Source of the DNA: Dryocosmus kuriphilus
Taxonomy: Eukaryota > Arthropoda > Insecta > Hymenoptera > Cynipidae
Direction: 5' to 3'
NCBI GenBank assembly: GCA_038277395.1
Contig: CM076189.1
Span: forward strand, 233,369,918 to 233,433,917
DNA: 64,000 bases
The notes under the pieces: model-generated
The model's database searches: none
Seen by the model: only the letters and a program-made list of their open reading frames with translations
Told to the model about the DNA's origin: nothing
Position numbers and translations under genes: made by a program
Shown: in pieces, positions 55,923 to 64,000 of the stretch
Layout of the letters: each line of letters begins with the position of its first letter
How positions within the stretch are numbered: position 1 is the first letter of the stretch

Positions 55923-58660
55923 CTAGAAAGCCGAGTGGCTATTCCGCTTTCATCCAGATTTGGCATTTTTGTGCCAATCGGGGGGACGTATTCGTCGTCA
56001 AGATCCTTAGATTCTGACACCCTCAGTCTTCCACGTGACTTCAGCCTAGTTCCTGTAGAAGGGTTGGACCTTAGTCTTATTCGAGTGTCAGATATGGGCT
56101 TCGAAGTATTAGGCTTACTTGAAGTTGTGGTTTGAGCCCTTGAACTAATAGCAGGCCGTTTTAAAATTGAGGTCAATCTTGGCTCAGTTTTTTCAGCTTC
56201 TTTTGACTGCAACTGTTTTCTGGATTGGGTAATTTGTTCAGATGAACTACCCAATTTTGAAAGATTTTCCAGGGGGAGGGGCGCCTGCTTCCTAGTTATG
56301 GGCAGAACCCTATTTTTAATTGACCTGTTGTGTATTACCAATACTCGAGGGGAGGGTTCTTCTCCTCTTATCAATAGGGTGACTTTAGGGGACTCTTGTG
56401 ACCCTGAAAATCCTAAAAGGTCGGGTTGCTTTTCTTCGCGGGAGGAATCCTCGAAATCGCTGGAATCATCGAGATCGCTGGGGTCCTTGGAGATGCAAGG
56501 ATTTTCAGATAGGGCTTCTACTCCTTTATTTAGCTTCCCTTTTTTATATTCATAGGTGTATTGATAATTCCTCAATTTCAAGCGCCATTTTACTAGCCTA
56601 GTTCCTGGATTTTCCACGTAGGTCATCCAGTGTACAGGTTCGTGATCGCAGGCTAAGATGAATTCTCTTCCGTAAAGATAGGGTCGAAAATTTTCTACTG
56701 CATAAAGAACGGCTAGGCACTCTTTTTCTGCCTTTTCGTACCTTTGTTCCCTCTCACTCATCATTTTAGAGAAATAGGCCACGGGCATGTCTAGTTTATT
56801 ATTTTTTTCCTGTGAAAGCACGGCTCCCACGGCGTAATCCGATGCGTCCGTTGTTAATTTAAAGGTCCTATTGAAATCCGGATACTGAAGTATAGGGCTT
56901 CTGATGAGGTACTGGCGAAGCTTCCGAAAACTTCGGATCTGTTGAGCGCCCCACTCGAAAGGAGCGTCCTTTTTCAGAAGATCAGTCAAGGGTTTGGCCA
57001 ATTTTGCATAATCCTTGATAAACCTTCGGTAGTATCCAGACAGCCCTAAGAATTGTCGAACATTTTTAACCTTTTTGGGGGTGGGAAAATTCCTGACGGC
57101 CTCGAGCTTGGCGGGGTTAGGTCGAACACCATCTCGGCCTACTATGTGGCCCAGATAGGCCACCTCAGTGCGAAGAAAGTCACACTTATCCGGCTGGAGT
57201 TTGAGATTGGCTTGTCGTAGTCGACCGAACAACCGTTTAACCTTGGCATCGTGTTCTTCAAGGGTCTCGGAATAGATAATTATATCATCCAGGTAAATAA
57301 AGGCCTCGGTTCCGTACATTCCTGTCAGCACACTATCCATCATTCGTTGGAAAGTGGCCGGGGCATTTTTAATGCCCATGGGCATTCTCAAATACTCGAA
57401 GTGCCCTCTGGCAGATGAAAATGCTGACTTGGCGCGATCGTTGGGGTGAGTTTCTATTTGATGGAACCCACTGGCCAAGTCGAAAACGGAAAAATATTGA
57501 GCCGACCCTAGATGATCCAAAATATCCGTGATGTTGGGAAGGGGGTAGGCGTCTCCTACAACTTTTTCATTTAATAATTTATAATCCACCACCACTCTAT
57601 ATTTTCTGACTCCAGAGGCGTCCATCTTCTTAGGGATGATTAGTATGGGGGAGTTATATGGAGAATTCGAATGTTGGATTATTCCAGTATCTAATTGTTT
57701 CTTAATTTGGGCATCTATTTCCTGGGCTGTAGCGTGAGGGTGTCTATAGGGCTTCCTTGATATCACCTTATCGTCAATGGTTGGGATGCGGTGTTGAATC
57801 AGATTCGTGCAAGAAAGTTTTTCTCCACTCAGATGGAAAATGTCGAAGAATTCTTCTGCCCATCTATACACGTAATCTATTTCTTCATCTGTTAAATGAG
57901 AGACATGTAGAGCCCTTTTGACCTTTTCCACGCGATCCAAATTCAAATCCTGAGTCTCTTCTTCAGCCTCTTCTGGGGAATTCTCAGGGTCGAACTCTGA
58001 GGAATTTCCTCCGGGAAATTCGTAAACGTCGTAAGGGAAGATTTCTTGGGGTGGAATATCTATCTCCATGTCCTCTTCCGTGGTGTTGATGGCCATTACA
58101 TGGCAAACTCCTTCACTTGCGGTTACTACAGCTTCGCCCATGTAAAGCCCTTTTGGAGTCTTTACCCTTGGTAAGTAGCCCTCCACTATTCCGGGAGTGG
58201 TAACGTCGATAGGCACAATTTGCTTCGTTCTGGCCTGTATTTTTAATATCCTACGAAAGGGTTTAATGTCCCCCTTAAGGGCCCTTTTTGCATCCAAGGA
58301 TTCCTTATCGATGAACTCGAAAGGTATCACCGGTTTTGAAACGGTTACCAGAGTATTATGCCTGAAAGAGAGTTCGGCCTGTTCCTGTCGAAGATAGGGC
58401 CTCCCTAGAATCCCTTCACTAGATATTGGAAATGAATCTTTTACTAGGTGGAATTCTACAGGTCGATCTAAAATTTCGATTTTTGCAGTGCCATTGGTCC
58501 TTACTGGGTGGTCGGTAATCCCTGCTACCAACACAGTATTATAGGGATCATACGTCATATCCGGTTTCATGGCACGTATCTTGATTAAATTCAAATCTGA
58601 TCCTGGGTCCACGAGAAAGTTTGCTCTTAATTTCTTAAATTGTGGCGAGTCTATGCTTAC
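55841..58660 (-). CDS. pol: Pol N-terminal part: protease, reverse transcriptase, RNase H
   Basis: The frame overlaps the end of gag one phase back, as expected for -1 frameshifting; the 58612 GTG is not a true start. Residues are numbered from it. Protease: DPGSDLNLI at the start (D2, Pro instead of the usual Thr/Ser) and GILGRPYL near 67-74. RT: VVDYKLLNEK (341-350), FDLASGFHQI (377-386) and the catalytic YLDD (440-443). RNase H: D589, E631, D656, then the last position in GVEALSENP is Glu699 where Gypsy elements usually have Asp. A Ser/Arg-rich tail of about 210 residues follows with no known domain. Confidence 0.93.
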   Translation of the reverse strand, partial: VSIDSPQFKKLRANFLVDPGSDLNLIKIRAMKPDMTYDPYNTVLVAGITDHPVRTNGTAKIEILDRPVEFHLVKDSFPISSEGILGRPYLRQEQAELSFRHNTLVTVSKPVIPFEFIDKESLDAKRALKGDIKPFRRILKIQARTKQIVPIDVTTPGIVEGYLPRVKTPKGLYMGEAVVTASEGVCHVMAINTTEEDMEIDIPPQEIFPYDVYEFPGGNSSEFDPENSPEEAEEETQDLNLDRVEKVKRALHVSHLTDEEIDYVYRWAEEFFDIFHLSGEKLSCTNLIQHRIPTIDDKVISRKPYRHPHATAQEIDAQIKKQLDTGIIQHSNSPYNSPILIIPKKMDASGVRKYRVVVDYKLLNEKVVGDAYPLPNITDILDHLGSAQYFSVFDLASGFHQIETHPNDRAKSAFSSARGHFEYLRMPMGIKNAPATFQRMMDSVLTGMYGTEAFIYLDDIIIYSETLEEHDAKVKRLFGRLRQANLKLQPDKCDFLRTEVAYLGHIVGRDGVRPNPAKLEAVRNFPTPKKVKNVRQFLGLSGYYRRFIKDYAKLAKPLTDLLKKDAPFEWGAQQIRSFRKLRQYLIRSPILQYPDFNRTFKLTTDASDYAVGAVLSQEKNNKLDMPVAYFSKMMSEREQRYEKAEKECLAVLYAVENFRPYLYGREFILACDHEPVHWMTYVENPGTRLVKWRLKLRNYQYTYEYKKGKLNKGVEALSENPCISKDPSDLDDSSDFEDSSREEKQPDLLGFSGSQESPKVTLLIRGEEPSPRVLVIHNRSIKNRVLPITRKQAPLPLENLSKLGSSSEQITQSRKQLQSKEAEKTEPRLTSILKRPAISSRAQTTTSSKPNTSKPISDTRIRLRSNPSTGTRLKSRGRLRVSESKDLDDEYVPPIGTKMPNLDESGIATRLSRRRRESREIDSPSRLLNHRKRPTLIAI

Positions 58661-59931
58661 GACGGGGGAGTCTTGCGATTCTCGCCCTGCACGATAGACC
58701 CTACAGAGTTCTCGGGGAATTGATTCGAATTCCGACGCTGAGGATAGGTTTGATGGCTCTGGGTCGCGTCTGCACCCGGAGTCTGGGCTGAGTTTAAAGT
58801 CCTTACTGGTCCTGGCGAGTTAGACCTTGAGGGTGTCTTTCCCTGATTCTTCCAACTTGAGTCCGAAGGATGAGGGGGATAATATTGGAATGGGTAGGGA
58901 TAAGGGTACGGAGGATACTGAGGGGGATTATTGTAGTAGGGTTGCGGGTAGGGAACATAAGGTGGTCCTAAGTAGGGTGGTTGCTGGAAAGATCTAGATA
59001 TCATTGGTACTTCAGCTGGTGCGTTTGTCAGTCCTTCGTTGAAGGTCACTACTTTTGGAATCCCTTTTCTCTCCGCGTTGTTTCTGGCATCCATCTGCCT
59101 GGAGAAAGGGCTTGACGGACGATCATCTTCCCTCGCCGACAAATAATATGACGACGCCAATGTTTTCGCCTTTTCGGCATGGGCCAATCGTTCCTCAATG
59201 TGTAGGGCATATTCCAATGCTTCTGTTAAATTTTGGGGGTTTCTAGAGTCCACAAATATCGACATATCTGTAGGAAGTCCCCTTACGAATGCATCCAGGG
59301 CGCAATCCCTTACTGGTTTTAGCATGATGTCAGACTCCTTAATCTGACCATGCTTCATGGTATATTTGTCTTCAAGGGTGTGTCGAGCTCCGCTCAGCAA
59401 CCCTTGTAGTCGGTCATAGTAATCGCTGACCGACTCTCTTTGAGTCATTCTTAAATTTACAATGGCCTCAAAGTACCATTGATATTTCCTTGTGGGCGCA
59501 AAGCGCTTCACGAGGTGCTCACAAAGTTCGTTTATGGTAGTGAAAGTCTTATCCCTCACACTATCTCTAGCTACCCCTTTTAGTTTGGCTAGAACTGCCT
59601 TTAAAAATAAGGGCTCGGTCGATGAGGTTACGAAGACTGCCCCATTCTTTATGTCCTGCAGGAAGTCTCTTAAGGGCGGAGATTTTCCATTGAAGTCCGG
59701 AATTGTGTAGGTGCTGCTCTGCAGCGTCATGTTTTGCATGAAAGAATTCATGACAGCGCTGTTATCCGCTTGAGATGCGGCATGCATTGTGGCTATATTT
59801 GGATTAGATCCACTCAAGCCATCCGCGAGGCTATGGTTCTGTTGGTGATTTTCTCGCCCGTGTGGTCCGAGTTCATCGATAGTTCGGGATAAATTTGGCC
59901 CATTGGCGAGATGATCATCTCCATTCAGCAT
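58657..59931 (-). CDS. gag: Gag (capsid) polyprotein
   Basis: Start taken at ATG 59931; the frame is open further up but without an ATG. The 424-residue product has an errantivirus-like capsid core (YTIPDFNGKSPPLRDFLQDI through NLRMTQRESVSDYYDRL and FVRGLPTDMS), then a Pro/Tyr-rich tail. The tail has a PPQY near residue 336, a PPxY late-domain form that in retroviruses recruits NEDD4-type ligases for budding. No CCHC zinc knuckle is present, as in errantiviruses. Gag would package RNA and form particles; a PPxY beside env supports an infectious life style. Confidence 0.88.
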   Translation of the reverse strand: MLNGDDHLANGPNLSRTIDELGPHGRENHQQNHSLADGLSGSNPNIATMHAASQADNSAVMNSFMQNMTLQSSTYTIPDFNGKSPPLRDFLQDIKNGAVFVTSSTEPLFLKAVLAKLKGVARDSVRDKTFTTINELCEHLVKRFAPTRKYQWYFEAIVNLRMTQRESVSDYYDRLQGLLSGARHTLEDKYTMKHGQIKESDIMLKPVRDCALDAFVRGLPTDMSIFVDSRNPQNLTEALEYALHIEERLAHAEKAKTLASSYYLSAREDDRPSSPFSRQMDARNNAERKGIPKVVTFNEGLTNAPAEVPMISRSFQQPPYLGPPYVPYPQPYYNNPPQYPPYPYPYPFQYYPPHPSDSSWKNQGKTPSRSNSPGPVRTLNSAQTPGADATQSHQTYPQRRNSNQFPENSVGSIVQGENRKTPPS

Positions 59932-59998
59932 CTTGATGGATTGTTTAAAATTTGAGGGGAAGTTAATTCCTGGAACACGATGGGGTCGATATACCACA

Positions 59999-60480
59999 TC
60001 GAATTTTATTTAGTATAGCAGCTTCATTCTGCCGACATGTACATATTTTTTTTTTTTTTTGCAAAAACGTTAATGATTGATCGGTCGATATTGCTGGAAT
60101 TCCTGAATGCGCTTTGGCTACAAGGTTAATAGGACAATCTATTTCGATGGAATCTGTCAAATTGGCAAACTGAAAATGGAGATCTTTAGACTTATGGGAT
60201 GGTTAGGGGCCCAGTGTTCAATCGTCGAACTGCCTGGCACTAAAATCTTTTTATTACGCAAGCTTCAATTCAATATCTTAGAGAAATAAAGCAGGGGTTT
60301 CAACCCAGTTGAGTCACATTCACATATTATGTGGGTCAGTGTACTCACAGCCGAGTCCCGTACTCGCTACGTCAGCTGTTTCGCGCCACGCGGTCGTCTG
60401 GTTGCGAAAGAATACCAGAACCAGAACACCGTATGACTAGGTCACAACATACATATTTTGCTGTGTCGCCATGATGTTCA
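59999..60480 (-). other. Gag leader, no gene seen
   Basis: No open frame of note on the element's coding strand. Contains a long T run (60044-60060). Confidence 0.5.
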
Positions 60481-60738
60481 TTACTGGTTCATTAATTTAT
60501 TCAATGAATGGATAATTTCATCCAATGATTCAGTGGAATCATTAAATTCACTTACATATTCCGGATCTGTAAGAGATGGTAATTCGACACCTACCGGCTG
60601 ACTTGAAGCAATGGGGGGCGTGGGCTCGCCTTGAGTAATTAAATACCGAGCAATTGCTCGTGCACATCTGTCGTATACTCTTTTCCCAGCGCGATGTTTC
60701 CGTTTGCGGGGTTTTTCCCCGTTTTTTAACGAATTCAT
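60481..60738 (-). CDS. Accessory ORF B, small basic protein
   Basis: An 85-residue frame from ATG 60738. The N-terminal third is strongly basic (KPRKRKHRAGKRVYDR), with the look of a nuclear-localisation or RNA-binding stretch. The C-terminal half is acidic with Pro-rich text before it. It lies between the leader and gag on the element's coding strand. No family recognised. Position and size resemble regulatory accessory ORFs of complex retroviruses, but that is inference. Confidence 0.5.
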   Translation of the reverse strand: MNSLKNGEKPRKRKHRAGKRVYDRCARAIARYLITQGEPTPPIASSQPVGVELPSLTDPEYVSEFNDSTESLDEIIHSLNKLMNQ

Positions 60739-60992
60739 TGGACGGAAATGGTATTATGGGAAGTACCTCAACACATCGATGAATTTATAGCTAGGTATTC
60801 TTGAAGAGAGAGTAACTTTTGATAATTATGTTTATCAGGGTCATATCTGAAATGTCTCGGTTTACACGTCCTAAAAAGAAAAGATCCAATTTCTAAACGA
60901 ATTTATTCAATACCTCTAAACGTTTTTCAAGATTCTCGATTATTTCATAGAAATTACAACATTCCTGGGCAATCTTAAGGAGGTTGGATTTC

Positions 60993-61433
60993 TTAATCCC
61001 TTAAACTGAAGGTATTGACAATTTGGATTTCAGAAAGGGACTCGTCAGGCTTTTCGTTGGTTTCTGTGTCAGAATCTAGATCTACCAACTCGATTCCGTG
61101 CTTAGCTTCGTACTTTCTTCTCTGTAATTCCTTAACGTCTTTCTCAGCTTTTTGCAAGAAGCTTTCGAACCTGTCCGAGAAATCGGCAAGGTTTTTCGGG
61201 AGGGAAAGAGTATCGTCAGTGGGAAGAGAAGGAATAGGACCTAGGCGTATGTTTGTCGGAATTACCGTTTTCTGTCCGTCGGGTCGCGTTACTTCGACAA
61301 TGTCGTGATAAACTGCGTAATCAGAAAGAAGGCTGCGTGATAGGCCTTGAAGCGATCTTTTATTTATTCTTTCACGATGGCGTCTTCCGGAACGCTGGCG
61401 AAAAACTGCTGCGATCTTGTTTATAGGAGGCAT
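60993..61433 (-). CDS. Accessory ORF A, small protein with basic N-terminus
   Basis: A 146-residue frame from ATG 61433 (MPPINKIAAVFRQRSGRRHR), the first ORF after the tandem leader. An Arg-rich segment (residues 12-26) precedes a central region with a DYAVYHDIVEV core. A likely amphipathic helix rich in Lys/Glu (about 82-112) and an acidic tail (DLDSDTETNE) follow. Balanced composition over 146 codons within an otherwise closed region supports real coding. No family recognised. Confidence 0.6.
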   Translation of the reverse strand: MPPINKIAAVFRQRSGRRHRERINKRSLQGLSRSLLSDYAVYHDIVEVTRPDGQKTVIPTNIRLGPIPSLPTDDTLSLPKNLADFSDRFESFLQKAEKDVKELQRRKYEAKHGIELVDLDSDTETNEKPDESLSEIQIVNTFSLRD

Positions 61434-61454
61434 TTTAATTGATCATGATAAACG

Positions 61455-62360
61455 GGAACTTTAAGAATTCTATTATGCCAACTTTATTCGGTTCTGAATC
61501 GTACTATTCTCGTGTTTTTTTTTTTTTTTATTCAGACAAATGGTTTCCACAAAATTTCAACCCTTCAGCGCATTATCGCTCGGTGGTTGAAATTATTAAA
61601 TCGAACTCATTCAGCGTATTATCGCTCGGTGAGACCAATTATATTATGGAAAACATGAGGCAAAAGAAAACATATTCACGAGATAGTTCAGGCGTAAAGA
61701 ATTCCAAACTGATTTCTAAACACAAAATATTCACAAGAGTATTTTTAGAAAATCTTGTCGCTTAGGAACTTTAAAAAATTCTATTATGCCAACTTTATTC
61801 GGTTCTGAATCGTACTATTCTCGTTTTTTTTTTTTATTTTGACAAATGGTTTCCACAAGATTTCAACCCTTCAGCGCATTATCGCTCGGTGGTTGAAATT
61901 ATTAAATCGAACTCATTCAGCGTATTATCGCTCGGTGAGACCAATTATATTATGGAAAACATGAGGCAAAAGAAAACATATTCACGAGATAGTTCAGGCG
62001 TAAAGAATTCCAAACTGATTTCTAAACCCAAAATATTCACAAGAGTATTTTTAGAAAATCTTGTCGTTTAGGAACTTTAAGAATTCTATTATGCCAACTT
62101 TATTCGGTTCTGAATCGTACTATTCTCGTTTTTTTTTTTTTATTTTGACAAATGGTTTCCACAAGATTTCAACCCTTCAGCGCATTATCGCTCGGTGGTT
62201 GAAATTATTAAATCGAACTCATTCAGCGTATTATCGCTCGGTGAGACCAATTATATTATGGAAAACATGAGGCAAAAGAAAACATATTCACGAGATAGTT
62301 CAGGCGTAAAGAATTCCAAACTGATTTCTAAACCCAAAATATTCACAAGAGTATTTTTTT
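61455..62360 (-). repeat. Leader tandem repeat, three ~308-bp units
   Basis: Units start at about 61455, 61765 and 62071 (periods 310 and 306) and are nearly identical apart from T-run length and a few substitutions; the third is slightly truncated. Each contains two copies, 46 bases apart, of TTCAGCGYATTATCGCTCGG (61564/61610, 61870/61916, 62176/62222). The array sits between the primer site and the first ORF, the same place where Drosophila gypsy carries its insulator. Short plus-strand frames across it are shadows. Confidence 0.9.
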
Positions 62361-62455
62361 TTTTTTGTACGCCACTAGTAGTTTTTACAAGTAAGGGCAA
62401 TATTATACCTGTAAAAGTAGCGAAGCCGATGGCAGATCTCGCGGGATTTTTTCAC

Positions 62456-62471
62456 CCCACCGCTGCCACCA
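62456..62471 (-). other. Primer-binding site complementary to tRNA-Leu 3' end
   Basis: The minus strand begins TGGTGGCAGCGGTGGG, complementary to CCCACCGCTGCCA plus CCA, the 3' end of insect tRNA-Leu of the AAG/TAG group. It lies six bases from the LTR edge (62478). This fixes both the strand and the LTR end. Confidence 0.85.
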
Positions 62472-62477
62472 TCTTTC

Positions 62478-64000
62478 TGTAACGAACCAGTTTATCAAAT
62501 TCCAAATGTGTCCAATTGAAAAAGTTAGAATAATGTCTCGTCCGGTCGGAGAATTACAGATAAGAAAGAGATCGAAATCTAATGAGGAATTCAATCCCTT
62601 AATTTATTTGTGTGGGATCGTAAATCGCCTGTCCTCATCCGAGGATGAAATATGTCAAGTTGTAGGGAGATAAATAAATTAGGAGATAGGAGTTTTGTAA
62701 AACTTTAGGTATATATTCTGTCAACCCCCGTTCGAATTTTAAAATTCGAGTCCCTTTCTTACAAGGAAAAATTCCTAAATATCTAATTACACTAGTTTAA
62801 AATTCATATTCTCGAATGCAAATCAGTATAATATATATAGACATGAATATTAAATTGTGGGGGAAAAGTTTACACAAAAAGGGAACGATACTTCGTTCTC
62901 GCTTACCAATTTCCTAGTCTTTCTTACGTCTACCATTAGGAAGGAGATGGAGGAGCTCGATACTGATCCAATTCTTCCCTATTGGGCGGTAAAAACAATG
63001 ATGCGTTGCATCAGCAACTCTAGTCCTTAGTGTAGCAATTCGTGGCGATTCACAATTCACTTATCACTAATAAGCCTCCCTTGCTCCGCATTCACTCACT
63101 GAGGTCACACGAGAATTGCACTAGTTGGCTTTGAACCGGAAAGATTGAGAGCAATGAAATCTCAACAATCTTTCCCTAGGAATTTTCCTATGATCCCGGT
63201 TTATAGTCTAAAGTTAGGGGTTCTTGCTCATTTTGAGATTTGAGCCCGGACCCGGAACTTTGGCGCTTTTGATTTTATTGGAATTTAGAGTCCGAAAAAA
63301 TATACTAGGCACAGTAGAAGATAACTCACGGAGAATTTTCGACTCCGCAAAATTTGACGGTGTTACGGTAAAAACAAATGGCAATTTTTCATTCCTCCTA
63401 CCGGATTTACATAGACGACGGTCAAAGAGTCCGTCTCGGCGACCGTTTTTATTAAAAGGGGGAACCGACTATCAGAAGCGTGAGACTCACAATTTATTTT
63501 CAGCGATGAAACAAATTAACTCCGCACCATCCCAGTCCGCCACGGTTAACACGTACACCTTGTCACCTTCCTTTACTGCGCCAGCGATTGATAAATTAGA
63601 ATAAGAGAGAAACGTAGAGATTACGCCGTGGACGAAGGATGCCAGATTATTTTCTTCGGCCAACCAAAGCAACCAAGTTAATGTTATAGCTAGCCAAATT
63701 ACGGCTCAGCAAATAACAATAGCGTGGCAACCTTGTCTGAAAAATCGGGTGGAATTTTGAGAGGTTTTAACGTCTCTTGCTATTCCATCCGACTTTCAGG
63801 GTCCTTCGGGACAATTTTTTTGGCATCCGTCGACCCTCGGAGTATGTAAAAGGTGTTCTTTCTATTTATTCACACTTCAACTTACGGAGAGATCGTGGCC
63901 ACCCGACAGGAATGCGCGAATAGATTAACAACTTTTGAGAGAGACGGGCGTCGACTTGTCTAAATTAAAATTCAAAACGCGAGGCTTCTTCACCCGTAAA
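62478..64000 (-). repeat. 5' LTR of the errantivirus-like element (truncated by window edge)
   Basis: Matches 45803-47320 almost perfectly. On the minus strand a TATA box (CTATATATATTATA, 62827-62840) precedes an AATAAA (62603-62608) by about 230 bases, a plausible promoter and polyadenylation pair. Plus-strand frames inside (for example 63224-63604) are not on the element's coding strand and are treated as chance. Confidence 0.9.

Larger units (their letters stand above)
45803..64000 (-). mobile_element. Env-bearing Gypsy/errantivirus-like LTR retroelement with captured DNA-repair-type genes
   Basis: A direct repeat of more than 1.5 kb (45803 onward and 62478-64000, offset 16.68 kb) forms the LTRs. 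Between them, on the minus strand, are two small ORFs, gag, protease-RT-RNase H, RNase H1 plus AP endonuclease, integrase and env. The primer-binding site is next to the 5' LTR. The 5' LTR runs past the window edge, so total length (over 18 kb) and the target duplication cannot be seen. LTR copies differ by only about two substitutions and three small length changes over 1.5 kb, showing recent insertion. This is long for a Gypsy-type element; the extra length comes from accessory and captured genes and the tandem leader. Confidence 0.95.

Noticed and set aside
61615..62340. Repeated plus-strand peptide MENMRQKKTYSRDSSG in all three leader units
   Set aside because: Its repetition follows from the DNA tandem repeat and the strand is opposite to the retroelement genes.
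63224..63604. 126-codon plus-strand frame in the LTR, repeated in part in the left LTR
   Set aside because: It runs against the element's coding strand, is not conserved in length between the two LTRs and has no domain motifs.

Overview
The window looks like an insect nuclear genome segment, and the repeat content suggests a hymenopteran such as a parasitoid wasp, though that species-level hint is inference. The evidence is AT-rich DNA, short GT-AG introns, TATA-type promoters, mariner, pogo, Tc1-like, hAT-like and Penelope-like remnants, a copia element primed on initiator tRNA-Met, and an env-bearing Gypsy-type (errantivirus-like) element. I see no bacterial operons, CRISPR arrays or rRNA genes. 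Nearly everything recognisable is mobile DNA, much of it nested. Only a few short exon-like pieces could belong to host genes.

Layout. 310-1640, 10364-11622, 11659-12874, 20866-22008 and 34018-34300 are copies of one dispersed repeat with GC-rich palindromes at one end, a microsatellite at the other and ~155-bp internal subrepeats. The two copies at 10-13 kb form a large head-to-head inverted pair. 2190-2760 is a hAT-like relic. 3674-3731 is an orphan signal-peptide-type first exon. 4351-9504 is a young copia element with two 327-bp LTRs, a GTTTT target duplication and a single frameshift. 13571-14009 is a Tc1-like relic. 16423-17724 is a dead full-length mariner. 18768-20377 is a pogo/jerky-type relic. 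22.9-27.2 kb holds no recognisable gene.

28.1-43.05 kb appears to be one ~15-kb DNA-transposon-like unit with CACGG/CACAG ends and inverted subterminal repeats. It sits inside a split pogo-type MITE. It carries a nine-exon SAM-domain gene (31343-39333, now broken by two stops, a splice-site change and a frameshift) and a C2H2/transposase-like gene (39406-41740, several frameshifts), both on +. Its introns and leader collected a tandem tRNA-like array, a foldback element, a Chapaev-like element with 230-bp TIRs and TAGA duplication, a Penelope-like RT scrap and a second mariner.

45803-64000 is a large Gypsy/errantivirus-like retroelement on the minus strand; its 5' LTR runs off the window. 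In its own order it has 5' LTR, tRNA-Leu primer site, a 3 x ~308-bp tandem repeat, two small accessory ORFs, gag with a PPxY motif, protease-RT-RNase H, an ORF joining a second, cellular-type RNase H1 to a complete cellular-type AP endonuclease (APE1/ExoIII family), integrase, env, and 3' LTR. The LTRs are nearly identical, so insertion was recent. The captured RNase H1 plus AP endonuclease in an LTR element is the most unusual finding. The retroelement's own RNase H has a conservative change at its last catalytic acid, which fits functional replacement.

Limits. Several open frames begin at GTG or TTG only because of the upstream stop, so I moved starts to the first plausible ATG or described them as frameshift products. 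No database search was possible; family names rest on motif recognition.
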